DNA from: an uncultured Pseudomonadota bacterium
Lineage (GTDB): Bacteria > Myxococcota_A > UBA796 > CAJQPC01
DNA: 5,771 bases
Assembly: GCA_937915955.1 (NCBI GenBank)
Contig: CALGIB010000102.1
Span: forward strand, 1 to 5,771
Direction of reading: 5' to 3'
Part shown: piece by piece, positions 1-5,771 of the stretch
How positions within the stretch are numbered: position 1 is the stretch's first letter
How the letters are laid out: every line of letters begins with the position of its first letter
The notes under the pieces: generated by a model
What the model was told of the DNA's origin: nothing
What the model saw: the letters and a program-made list of their open reading frames with translations, nothing else
Databases searched by the model: none
Position numbers and translations under genes: made by a program

Positions 1-191
1 CCCGCGCGCTGCCCGAGCGGACCGTCTTCGTCCGCCCGCTCAGCACCCGGGAACGCGTGGACACCGAGGACCTCTACCCCCAGCGGTCGGGCCCCCACCT
101 CGTGACGGCCCAGCGCGGGGACCGCGTCCTGGCCCAATGGCAGGTGTTCGAGGTCTGGGGCTACGATCCCGTCCCCGTGAGCCCACCTTGA
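1..191 (+). CDS. C-terminal end of an unidentified protein (5' truncated)
   Basis: An open frame enters from the left edge (first full codon at 3) and stops with TGA at 189-191, giving 62 C-terminal residues. The peptide begins RALPERTVFVRPLSTRE, contains the stretch VLAQWQVFEVWGYDPV and ends PVSPP. It looks soluble, with alternating hydrophobic residues suggesting beta strands, and has no membrane segment or metal-binding motif. Its stop overlaps the TTG start of the ABC exporter (TTGA), so it is probably the preceding gene of the same operon. A soluble tail of a membrane glycosyltransferase of the ArnT/GT39 kind is one guess, but no diagnostic motif supports it. I do not recognise the family. 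The frame is judged real because it fits the overlapping-gene pattern and the other two forward frames are either stopped early or belong to the exporter. Confidence 0.55.
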   Translation, partial: RALPERTVFVRPLSTRERVDTEDLYPQRSGPHLVTAQRGDRVLAQWQVFEVWGYDPVPVSPP

Positions 192-1885
192 ACGCCAGCC
201 TCCGAGCCCTGCTGACCTGGTACCGGCCCTACGCCGGCCGCCTGGCCTTCGCGACCCTGCTGATGGCCCTGGCTGCGGCCATCCCCGGCGCCCTGGTGCT
301 CCTCGTCGAGCAGGTGCTGGATCGCGTGCTGATCGAGCAGGACGAGCTGGCCCTGGCGGCGCTGCCGTTCGCGGTCGGCGGGCTCTACCTGCTCAACGGC
401 CTGGTCGGCGTGGGCCGGGCCATGATCACCAAGAGCGTCGCGTTCGACGTCGTCACGCGCATGCGCCAGGCGCTCTTCGACAAGATGCTCGCGCTGGAGC
501 CCGGCTGGCACCAGACCCGCCCGCTGGGCGAGCGCCTGAGCTGGCTGACCCAGGACGTGGGGCAGGTGCAGTACCTTGTGAGCGCCTGGGCCACCCTGGT
601 CCAGAAGCCCCTGACGCTGCTCGGGCTGCTGATCTCCGCCTTCTACATGGACTGGCGTCTGGCGCTGGCTGGCACCCTCGCGCTGCCCCTCATCGTCTGG
701 CCGATCCAGCACTTCGGCCGCAAGCTGCGGAGGGCCTCGCGCTTCAGCCTGGACAGCCTGGGCGAGCTGACCTCGAGCGCTCAGGAGAGCCTGACCGGTG
801 TGCGCACGGTGCAGGCCTTCGGCGCCGAGGGCACCCGAGGGCAGGCCTTCGGCGAGCTGAACCGTCGGCAGTACCGACTGATCCTCCGTCAGACCCTGGC
901 CCAGCTGCTGCCGGGCCCCGTCATCGAGCTGGTCGCTGCGCTGGGCGTCGGGCTGGTGTTGGCCTGGGGCGGCCAGAGGGTGTTCGCGGGCGAGCTGACC
1001 GCGGGCGAGCTCATCGCCTTCCTGGTGGCCATGGGGCTGATGAACCTGCCGCTCAAGGGCCTCTCGGAGATCAACTCGCTCACCCAGCGCGCCCTGGCGG
1101 GGGCCGAGCGGGTCTTCGCGGTGCTGGACCAGACCTCGTCGGTGCGCGATGGGCCCGAGCAGCTCCAGGCCGAGGCCTGCGTGCTGGAGCTCGACGAGGT
1201 GGGCTTCGACTACGGCGACGGCCCGGTGCTGCAGCGGGTCAGCCTGCGCATCGAGCCGGGTCAGACCCTGGCCCTGGTGGGCGCCAGCGGGGCCGGGAAG
1301 AGCACGCTCGCCGCCTTGATCCCGCGCTTCCATGACCCCAGCCTGGGGCGGGTGCTGGTCAACGGGCGGGATCTGCGCGACTTCACGGTCGCCAGCCTGC
1401 GTCGGCACGTCGCGGTGGTCGGCCAGGAGCCATGGCTGCTGCACGCCAGCGTGCTGGACAACGTGCGCCTCGGCCTGCCCGAGGCCAGCCGCGAGCAGGT
1501 CGAGCAGGCCTGCCGGGACGCCTTCGCCCACGACTTCATCCAGGAGCTGCCCCTGGGCTACGACACCCTGGTCGACGAGTCGGGGCTGCGCCTGTCCGGG
1601 GGCCAGCGGCAGCGCCTCTGCATCGCCCGCGCGCTGCTGGTCGATGCCCCCATCCTGGTGCTCGACGAGGCCACCAGCGCTCTGGATCGGGAGAGCGAGG
1701 AGGCGGTGCAGCAGGCCCTGGATCGGCTGCGCAAAGGGCGCACGACCCTGGCCATCGCCCATCGGCTGGAGACCATCCGGGACGCCGACCAGATCCTGGT
1801 CCTGCAGGGCGGGCGCGTCAGCCAGCTCGGCCGGCACGAGGAGCTGCTGGCGGTCCCCGGCGAGTACCGGAGGCTCTACGGATGA
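188..1885 (+). CDS. msbA: MsbA-like lipid A / lipid exporter, ABC half-transporter (TMD-NBD)
   Basis: Homodimeric type IV ABC exporter; by family and context it most likely flips lipid A-core across the inner membrane using ATP. With the TTG start it has 565 residues, close to E. coli MsbA (582). The N-terminal membrane domain has six hydrophobic segments near residues 19-40, 54-76, 134-150, 155-173, 240-262 and 275-293. The ATPase domain carries Walker A GASGAGKST (365-373), Q-loop Q413, signature LSGGQ (469-473), Walker B ending LDE (D493, E494) followed by the ATSAL D-loop region, and the H-loop H525. All catalytic residues are intact. TTG at 188 is preferred because it overlaps the upstream stop (TTGA), has a weak GTGAG at 177-181, and conserved MsbA-like sequence begins just after it. 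An ATG at 137 would add 17 Arg/Gly-rich residues that only re-read the upstream gene. The MsbA assignment over other exporters rests on the adjacent lpxK/waaA/lpxL genes. Confidence 0.9.
   Translation: MNASLRALLTWYRPYAGRLAFATLLMALAAAIPGALVLLVEQVLDRVLIEQDELALAALPFAVGGLYLLNGLVGVGRAMITKSVAFDVVTRMRQALFDKMLALEPGWHQTRPLGERLSWLTQDVGQVQYLVSAWATLVQKPLTLLGLLISAFYMDWRLALAGTLALPLIVWPIQHFGRKLRRASRFSLDSLGELTSSAQESLTGVRTVQAFGAEGTRGQAFGELNRRQYRLILRQTLAQLLPGPVIELVAALGVGLVLAWGGQRVFAGELTAGELIAFLVAMGLMNLPLKGLSEINSLTQRALAGAERVFAVLDQTSSVRDGPEQLQAEACVLELDEVGFDYGDGPVLQRVSLRIEPGQTLALVGASGAGKSTLAALIPRFHDPSLGRVLVNGRDLRDFTVASLRRHVAVVGQEPWLLHASVLDNVRLGLPEASREQVEQACRDAFAHDFIQELPLGYDTLVDESGLRLSGGQRQRLCIARALLVDAPILVLDEATSALDRESEEAVQQALDRLRKGRTTLAIAHRLETIRDADQILVLQGGRVSQLGRHEELLAVPGEYRRLYG
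1869..1873 (+). promoter_or_regulatory. Shine-Dalgarno site for the ATL gene
   Basis: GGAGG lies 8 bases upstream of the ATG at 1882, inside the last codons of the ABC exporter. It supports the ATG that overlaps the exporter stop (ATGA) as the true start of the alkyltransferase-like gene. Confidence 0.7.
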
Positions 1886-2238
1886 GCGGGCTCGACTTCT
1901 GGCAGAGGGTCTACACGGTGGTCCGGCAGATCCCCCACGGCAGCGTGCTGGCCTACGGTGACGTGGCTGCGGCCTGCGGCTCGCCGCGGGCGGCTCGTCA
2001 GGTGGGCTACGCGCTGGCGGGGCTGGGGCCTGGCGGCGTCGATCGCTCCGGCGAGCCCGTGCCCTGGCAGCGGGTCATCCTGAAGTCCGGGGAGATCGCC
2101 ACCCGAGGGGACCTCGTCCGTGGAGACGTCCAGCGCGCGCTGCTGGTGGCCGAGGGGGTGGCGTTCGACGGCGACAAGGTCGACATGAGCCTCTGTCGCT
2201 GGGATCCCGAGGCCGCCGAGCTGGCCGATCCGGGGTGA
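1882..2238 (+). CDS. Alkyltransferase-like protein (ATL, MGMT-fold DNA-binding protein)
   Basis: A 118-residue protein of the MGMT C-terminal DNA-binding fold (Ada/Ogt/YbaZ family). The start is N-terminal to the helix FWQRVYTVVRQIPHGSVLAYGDVA. Y25 and the arginine-finger R39 in AARQVG match the residues that flip and replace the alkylated guanine in family members. The active-site motif PCHR of true methyltransferases is PWQR here (P61-W62-Q63-R64), so the acceptor cysteine is absent. Established knowledge: such ATLs bind O6-alkylguanine without repairing it and hand the lesion to nucleotide excision repair. The length is typical for an ATL. It starts with ATG overlapping the exporter stop (ATGA) behind a good GGAGG, and its own stop overlaps the next start (GTGA). 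It has no evident biochemical link to LPS synthesis, so it appears to be a passenger in the operon. Confidence 0.9.
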   Translation: MSGLDFWQRVYTVVRQIPHGSVLAYGDVAAACGSPRAARQVGYALAGLGPGGVDRSGEPVPWQRVILKSGEIATRGDLVRGDVQRALLVAEGVAFDGDKVDMSLCRWDPEAAELADPG

Positions 2239-4142
2239 GCTGGGTCTACCGACTGCTGTGGTGGGTGCTGGGGCCCTGGGTGGCCCTGGCGAGCTGGCTG
2301 CACCCCCGCACGCGGGTGCGCTGGGCCGAGCGCTGGAGCCTGCGCCTGCCTGCGGTCGAGCCGGGCTGCGTCGTCGTACACGCCGCCTCGCTGGGGGAAG
2401 GTCAGTCCGCCGCCTCACTGCTCGAGGCCTTGCGTCGCTCGGGCCGGGTGCTGCTGCGCACCGCGACCAGCGACACGGCGTTCCAGACCGCCCGAGGTCA
2501 CCACGCGCTGGCGGCCTGGCCGATGGACCACCCCTGGGTGGTGCGGCGCTGGCTGGACACCCTCCGGCCCTCGGTCCTGGTGCTGGTCGAGGCCGAGCTC
2601 TGGCCGACCCTCGTGCTGGCGGCTCGCGATCGGGGCATCCCGGTGCTGCGGGTCAGCCCCCGCGAGGGGCCGGGCGGCGCCCGCCTGCGCCGACTCTGGC
2701 CAGCGGTGTTCGAGGCCGTGCAGGACCTGCCCAGCTCGGGGCTGAAGGGCGAAGTTATCGAGATCGTTCTAGATCTGCCTCATTTCCCCAGGCCCTGCCT
2801 GGTGGCGGGGAGCACCCGCCCCGGGGACGAGGCGCGGCTGATCGAGGCGCTGGCCAGGCTGGACGACCCACCCTTCCTGGTGCTGGCGCCGAGGCATCCC
2901 GAGCGCTTTGACGAGGTCCGCGCCCTGGTCCCCGACGCCGCCTGCCGCAGTCGAAGCGAGCCGCCCGAGGGGCGGATCTACGTGCTCGACAGCGTGGGCG
3001 AGCTGGCCTCCTGCTACGCCCAGGCCGACGCCGCCTTCGTGGGCGGCACCTTCGACGCCTCCATCGGCGGTCACAGCCCCGAGGAGGCGCTGGCGGCTGG
3101 GGTCCCGGTGGTCTTCGGGCCCGAGCACCGCTGGCCCCCGCCGGAGCGCGGCTTCCTCGCCGATCCGCTGGATCGGGCGATCTCGCGAGCGCTGGAGCAC
3201 GGTCGCTTCCGGGCCCGGAGCGGGGGTGAAGCGGACCGCGTGGCCCAGGAGGTCCTGGCGCGGCTCGGTCCGGTCCCCGGCGAGCGCAGCCTGCGACCCG
3301 CTATGAGGCCCTTGGCCCGGGTCTATGGCGCCTTGGCTGGTCCTGCTCGGAGGAGCGTCCGCTTCGAGGTCCCGGTCCTCAGCGTCGGCAACCTGGCCAG
3401 CGGCGGCACTGGGAAGACCCAGGTGGTCCGGGAGCTGGAGCGGCGGCTGAGGGCGAGGGGCCTGAAGACCGCGGTGATATCGAGGGGTTATGGCCGGTCT
3501 TCGGCAGGCATCGTGGAGCACGGCGGGGCCGAGGACCTGGGCGACGAGCTGGCGATGCTCGGCTCAGGGGTTCGCATCGCCTGCGTCGATCGCGCCGCGG
3601 GGGTGGCGCGGGCCGTCGCGCTCGGAGCCGGGGTGGTGCTGCTCGACGACGCCTTCCAGAACGGCGTGCACCGGGACCTGGACATCCTCTGCTGGGACGG
3701 CGTGTGGCCGGACTCCCAGGGCGTGATCCCGGCTGGCTTCGCGCGCGAGCCCCGTTCCGCCATGCGGAGGGCCGACCTGGTCTGGACGACCCGAGGTCGG
3801 GGCCCCGCGGGGGTGCGCTCGGTCTCGACGCTGGTCGACCCTCCTGAGGGGCCTGTGCTCGCCTTCGCCGGCATCGCCCGGGCCGGGCGCTTCCTCGAGG
3901 CCCTGGTCGGGGCCGGCGTCGACGTGCGTGCCTGGCGGGCCTTCCCCGACCATCACCGCTACACGGCGGCCGACGTCGCTGAGCTACAGGCCTCGGGCTT
4001 GAGCCTGGTGACCACCGAGAAGGACGCCGTGCGCCTGGGGGGGCAGGCCCGGGTCCTGCAGCTGGAGCTGCGCGTGGTGGAGGGCGAGGAGCTGTTGGAG
4101 CGCGCCCTGGACCGGCTGCTCGCGACGAGCGGCGGGGCCTGA
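2235..4142 (+). CDS. WaaA (Kdo transferase) - LpxK (lipid A 4'-kinase) fusion protein
   Basis: One 635-residue frame joins two lipid A enzymes. Residues 1-355 are WaaA/KdtA (GT30), which adds Kdo from CMP-Kdo to lipid IVA. They include an N-terminal hydrophobic anchor (about 5-21), SLGE with the expected catalytic Glu at E55, EAELWP (119-124), LVAGSTRPGDE (189-199), APRHPER (218-224), the GEL motif (255-257), and GGTF followed by GGHSPEEA (270-285). Residues 357-635 are LpxK, which phosphorylates the 4' position of the disaccharide. They include VGNLASGGTGKT (P-loop, 384-395), SRGYG (416-420), GDE (436-438; D437 aligns with Aquifex catalytic D99), DDAFQN (471-476, usually DDGFQH), DHH (572-574; H573 aligns with Aquifex H261) and TEKDAV (594-599). 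The WaaA part is about 70 residues shorter than E. coli WaaA, mainly between residues 140 and 188. The GTG start overlaps the ATL stop (GTGA). The fusion may depend on one base near 3297 (see the junction entry). Domain calls are secure; the single-polypeptide state is less so. Confidence 0.87.
   Translation: MSWVYRLLWWVLGPWVALASWLHPRTRVRWAERWSLRLPAVEPGCVVVHAASLGEGQSAASLLEALRRSGRVLLRTATSDTAFQTARGHHALAAWPMDHPWVVRRWLDTLRPSVLVLVEAELWPTLVLAARDRGIPVLRVSPREGPGGARLRRLWPAVFEAVQDLPSSGLKGEVIEIVLDLPHFPRPCLVAGSTRPGDEARLIEALARLDDPPFLVLAPRHPERFDEVRALVPDAACRSRSEPPEGRIYVLDSVGELASCYAQADAAFVGGTFDASIGGHSPEEALAAGVPVVFGPEHRWPPPERGFLADPLDRAISRALEHGRFRARSGGEADRVAQEVLARLGPVPGERSLRPAMRPLARVYGALAGPARRSVRFEVPVLSVGNLASGGTGKTQVVRELERRLRARGLKTAVISRGYGRSSAGIVEHGGAEDLGDELAMLGSGVRIACVDRAAGVARAVALGAGVVLLDDAFQNGVHRDLDILCWDGVWPDSQGVIPAGFAREPRSAMRRADLVWTTRGRGPAGVRSVSTLVDPPEGPVLAFAGIARAGRFLEALVGAGVDVRAWRAFPDHHRYTAADVAELQASGLSLVTTEKDAVRLGGQARVLQLELRVVEGEELLERALDRLLATSGGA
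3297..3306 (+). other. WaaA/LpxK fusion junction with a hidden ATGA overlap
   Basis: The LpxK part begins at an ATG (3303-3305, residue M357) followed by A, so a TGA stop lies at 3304-3306 in the +1 frame. If the CCC at 3297-3299 had one C fewer, the WaaA frame would end Arg-Pro-Leu-stop exactly there, and LpxK would start at ATG with the same four-base overlap seen elsewhere in this operon. The site therefore either records how two overlapping genes fused, or marks a single-base sequence error. Confidence 0.6.
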
Positions 4143-4939
4143 TGCGCGCCCTGGTCTGGCTCCTCGAGCGCTGCCCGCTGCGGCTCGCGAGCCTGATGTG
4201 CTGGAAGCTCGCCTGGATCTGGTGGCTGGTCCTGCCCGTGCGTCGGGCCGTCGCGGTGGCCAACCTGAGGGCCTGCTTCCCCGAGCTCCCCCCGGGGCCG
4301 ACGCTGCGGCGCTCGCTGGCCGAGATCCTGCTCGGCTACGTCGAGCTCCTCCGCCACCGCCGCCGGCCGCTGGAGCTGGTCTACGAGGACATCGAGCTGC
4401 TCACCGAGCCGGCCGGGCGAGGCGAGGGGACGCTGGTGGTGGCGGGCCACGGCGGCAGCTGGGACCTGATGGTCGCGGGCTTCCCGAGGGCCTTTGACGT
4501 GCCCGTCTCCATCTACGTGAAGCCGCCCGCCAGCCCCACGCTCGCCGCCCTGATCGAGGAGCTCAGGGTCCACTTCGGGCTGAAGCTGCTCCCGCCCGAC
4601 GGCTCCATGCTGGCCGGGCTGCGGGATCTGAAGCGCGGCAGCGTGCTGGTCTTCCCCCTCGACCAGCGCCGAAACCAGGGCATCCCTTCGCCCTTCTTCG
4701 GTCGGCCCGCTTGGACCTCGCCGGCGCTGGCCCTGGCCGCGCGGCGCACCGGCGCGAAGGTCGTCGGCGTCTGGCAGTGGCGCGAGGGTCTGGGCCGCCA
4801 CCGGCTACGCTGCTACCCCATCGCGCTCGTCGGCGAACGCGAGCAGGACACCGCGACCTTGAACCGCTTCATCGAAGATCGCGTCCGCGAGCGGCCCCAC
4901 GGCTGGCTGTGGCTGCATGACCGCTGGAGGACTCCGTGA
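4142..4939 (+). CDS. LpxL/HtrB-family lipid A acyltransferase (lysophospholipid acyltransferase superfamily)
   Basis: A 265-residue membrane-associated acyltransferase that probably adds a secondary acyl chain to Kdo-lipid A or a precursor. The N-terminus (about 12-33) is hydrophobic and Trp-rich, consistent with an inner-membrane anchor, and is followed by RAVAVANLRACFPEL, the family's N-terminal signature. The catalytic HX4D/E motif is GHGGSWDL (H103, D108; commonly H-x-GNWE). Further family motifs are LDQRRNQG (173-180), the PFFGRPAWTSPALALA block (184-199) and the C-terminal WLWLHDRW (255-262). It is about 40 residues shorter than E. coli LpxL. ATG at 4142 shares one base with the preceding stop (TGATG), with GGGG a few bases upstream. 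The acyl chain and attachment position cannot be read from the sequence, so I give no lpxL/lpxM symbol. Confidence 0.9.
   Translation: MRALVWLLERCPLRLASLMCWKLAWIWWLVLPVRRAVAVANLRACFPELPPGPTLRRSLAEILLGYVELLRHRRRPLELVYEDIELLTEPAGRGEGTLVVAGHGGSWDLMVAGFPRAFDVPVSIYVKPPASPTLAALIEELRVHFGLKLLPPDGSMLAGLRDLKRGSVLVFPLDQRRNQGIPSPFFGRPAWTSPALALAARRTGAKVVGVWQWREGLGRHRLRCYPIALVGEREQDTATLNRFIEDRVRERPHGWLWLHDRWRTP
4926..4930 (+). promoter_or_regulatory. Shine-Dalgarno site for the Trm112-family gene
   Basis: GGAGG ends 5 bases before the GTG at 4936, within the last codons of the acyltransferase gene. It supports GTG as the start of the small zinc-ribbon gene despite the non-ATG codon and the GTGA overlap. 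Confidence 0.7.
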
Positions 4940-5109
4940 AGCTCCTCGACCCGGCGCTGCGCGCCCAGCTGGTCTGCCCGCTCTGCCGAGGGGAGCTCGC
5001 CGACGAGCCCGGCCCGCCCCAGGCCCTGGTCTGTCCCCCCTGCAAGCGGCGCTTCCCGGTGCTCCTGGGCGTCCCTCGGCTGGTCCTCGAAGAGAGCGAC
5101 AAGCTGTGA
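4936..5109 (+). CDS. Trm112 / YcaR (UPF0434) family zinc-ribbon protein
   Basis: A 57-residue protein starting at GTG directly behind GGAGG. It has two CxxC knuckles, C14-P-L-C17 and C33-P-P-C36, followed by RRFPVLLGVPRLVLEE, which matches the Trm112-like ending (YP-hydrophobic-x-G-hydrophobic-P-x-hydrophobic-L). The four Cys probably bind one zinc. Known members activate SAM-dependent methyltransferases by heterodimerising with them; bacterial roles are poorly defined. In E. coli the homologue ycaR lies between lpxK and kdsB, so its place in a lipid A operon is a conserved association. The length is normal for bacterial members. Its GTG overlaps the acyltransferase stop and its TGA overlaps the next GTG, so it is tightly coupled to both neighbours. 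Confidence 0.88.
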   Translation: MKLLDPALRAQLVCPLCRGELADEPGPPQALVCPPCKRRFPVLLGVPRLVLEESDKL

Positions 5110-5771
5110 ACCTGGTGCACGTGGACACCTCGACCACCTGGCGAGGTGGGCAGCGCCAGCTGCAGCTGCTGGCCCGGGGGCTGGCCGCGCGAGGACACCA
5201 TCAGCGCCTGGTGTGCGTGCCCGACAGCCCCTGTCCCGCGCCCTGCCCGAGCTGGAGCAGGTGGCGGCCCGCGCGGACAACGACCCGCGCAACCTCCCGG
5301 TGCTCGCTCGGCTCCAGGCCGACGTGCTCGCCGCCCACACCAGCCACGCCCACGGCCTGCTCGTGCTCGCGGGCCAGCGCCCGGTCGTCCATCGGCGCGT
5401 GGACTTCCCGGTCTCGGGCGGCCCCAAGTACCGCCGCGCTCGAGGCTACGTCTGCGTGTCCCAGGCGGTGGTCGAGGTCCTGGTCCGCCGCGGCCTGCCC
5501 CGTGAGCGCTGCGAGCTCGTCTACGACGGCGTGCAGGCCCTGGACCCGGCGTCCCCCGCTGACATCGGCCCTGGTCGCGTGGTGCTGGCCGTGGGAGCGC
5601 TGGTCGAGCACAAGGATCACCAGACGCTCGCCCGTGCCGCCGCGGGCCTGGACGCGCGCGTGCTCGTGGCCGGCGAGGGCCCCCTCCGGGAGCGCCTCGA
5701 GGGCGGCCCTCTGGAGCTCCTCGGTCAGCGCTCGGACGTCTCGGCGCTGCACGCCCGCGCCGCGGTCTTCG
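5106..5771 (+). CDS. GT4-family glycosyltransferase, frameshifted near 5231 and cut by the window end
   Basis: Probable LPS core or O-chain glycosyltransferase of the GT-B fold. It starts at GTG 5106 (overlapping the Trm112 stop as GTGA; weak GAGAG upstream). The first frame reads MNLVHVDTSTTWRGGQRQ and continues through LARGLAARGHHQRLVCVPDSP, the typical N-terminal donor-independent half with a Gly-rich loop. From about 5231 the homology moves to the -1 frame: LSRALPELEQVAARADNDPRN, AAHTSHAHG, HRRVDFPVSGGPKY, VCVSQAVVEVLVRRGLP, then the C-domain GRVVLAVGALVEHKDHQTLA and VLVAGEGPLRERLE. The -1 frame stays open to the end of the window. The original frame after 5231 gives only Ser/Arg/Pro-rich shadow sequence. 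One extra C in the CCCC run at 5228-5231 would restore a continuous frame (Asp-Ser-Pro-Leu-Ser). The catalytic E-x7-E region lies beyond the window. The donor sugar is unknown. Confidence 0.82.
   Translation, partial: MNLVHVDTSTTWRGGQRQLQLLARGLAARGHHQRLVCVPDSPCPAPCPSWSRWRPARTTTRATSRCSLGSRPTCSPPTPATPTACSCSRASARSSIGAWTSRSRAAPSTAALEATSACPRRWSRSWSAAACPVSAASSSTTACRPWTRRPPLTSALVAWCWPWERWSSTRITRRSPVPPRAWTRACSWPARAPSGSASRAALWSSSVSARTSRRCTPAPRSS
5226..5236 (+). other. Frameshift site in the glycosyltransferase (CCCC run)
   Basis: The sequence AGCCCCTG is read as Ser-Pro from the upstream frame and as Leu from the downstream frame. The single C at 5231 has to be used twice to join the two good frames, so the sequence lacks one base (or has two too many). 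This may be a homopolymer error, a true mutation or, less likely, a programmed -1 shift. Confidence 0.75.

Noticed and set aside
137..187. ATG at 137 as the exporter start
   Set aside because: It would overlap the upstream gene by 55 bases, has no good ribosome site, and adds only Arg/Gly-rich residues not expected in MsbA. TTG 188 fits the overlap pattern better, though 137 cannot be excluded.
161..1837. 558-codon open frame on the - strand opposite the ABC exporter
   Set aside because: It is rich in Gln, Gly, Ala, Leu and His with no domain pattern, and mirrors a fully motif-supported gene. Such antisense frames are expected in very GC-rich coding DNA, where stop codons are rare.
1432..1881. 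Possible N-terminal extension of the ATL protein into the exporter gene (frame open from 1432)
   Set aside because: The extra residues are a frame-shifted reading of the ATPase domain. The family start and the GGAGG at 1869-1873 both point to ATG 1882.
3379..4263. 294-codon - strand frame opposite the LpxK part
   Set aside because: Its translation is an Arg/Pro/Ala/Ser-rich string of low complexity, typical of a shadow of GC-rich coding sequence. It crosses a real gene junction.
5146..5505. 119-codon + frame inside the glycosyltransferase region
   Set aside because: It is Pro/Arg/Gly-rich without any motif and lies in the third frame, whereas the other two frames together give clear GT4 sequence.
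1..5771. Terminators, internal promoters, tRNAs, CRISPR arrays, insertion sequences or long repeats
   Set aside because: No T-tailed hairpin, AT-rich promoter-like gap, repeat-spacer pattern, transposase or tRNA-like fold was seen. There is no intergenic space for most of these.

Overview
The window is very GC-rich and gap-free, and every real gene lies on the + strand. Its content (an MsbA-type lipid exporter, a Kdo transferase, a lipid A 4'-kinase, a late acyltransferase and a GT4 glycosyltransferase) points to a Gram-negative, LPS-making bacterium. GC-rich sequence with this gene style would fit a Myxococcota or other deltaproteobacterial-type genome. That placement is an inference; nothing here fixes the taxon.

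Layout: (1) the last 62 codons of an unidentified gene, ending at 191; (2) an MsbA-like ABC exporter, 188-1885; (3) a small alkyltransferase-like DNA repair protein with Trp in place of the MGMT catalytic Cys, 1882-2238; (4) one long frame, 2235-4142, joining a short WaaA/KdtA Kdo transferase (about residues 1-355) to an LpxK lipid A 4'-kinase (about 357-635); (5) an LpxL/HtrB-family acyltransferase, 4142-4939; (6) a 57-residue Trm112/YcaR zinc-ribbon protein, 4936-5109; (7) a GT4 glycosyltransferase from 5106 to the window end, whose frame is broken near 5231 by what looks like one missing C.

Together the genes cover lipid A phosphorylation (LpxK), Kdo addition (WaaA), late acylation (LpxL family), inner-membrane flipping (MsbA) and probably core or O-chain sugar addition (GT4). 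The order msbA - lpxK - Trm112 resembles the E. coli msbA-lpxK-ycaR-kdsB neighbourhood. All six gene junctions overlap by 1-4 bases (TTGA, ATGA, GTGA, TGATG, GTGA, GTGA). There is therefore no intergenic DNA, and no internal promoter or terminator was seen; the set looks like one translationally coupled operon.

The points most worth a second look are the WaaA-LpxK fusion with its shortened middle and single-base ambiguity at the junction, the frameshift in the glycosyltransferase, and a DNA-repair-type gene embedded in an LPS operon. I see no clear evidence of a wholly new system.
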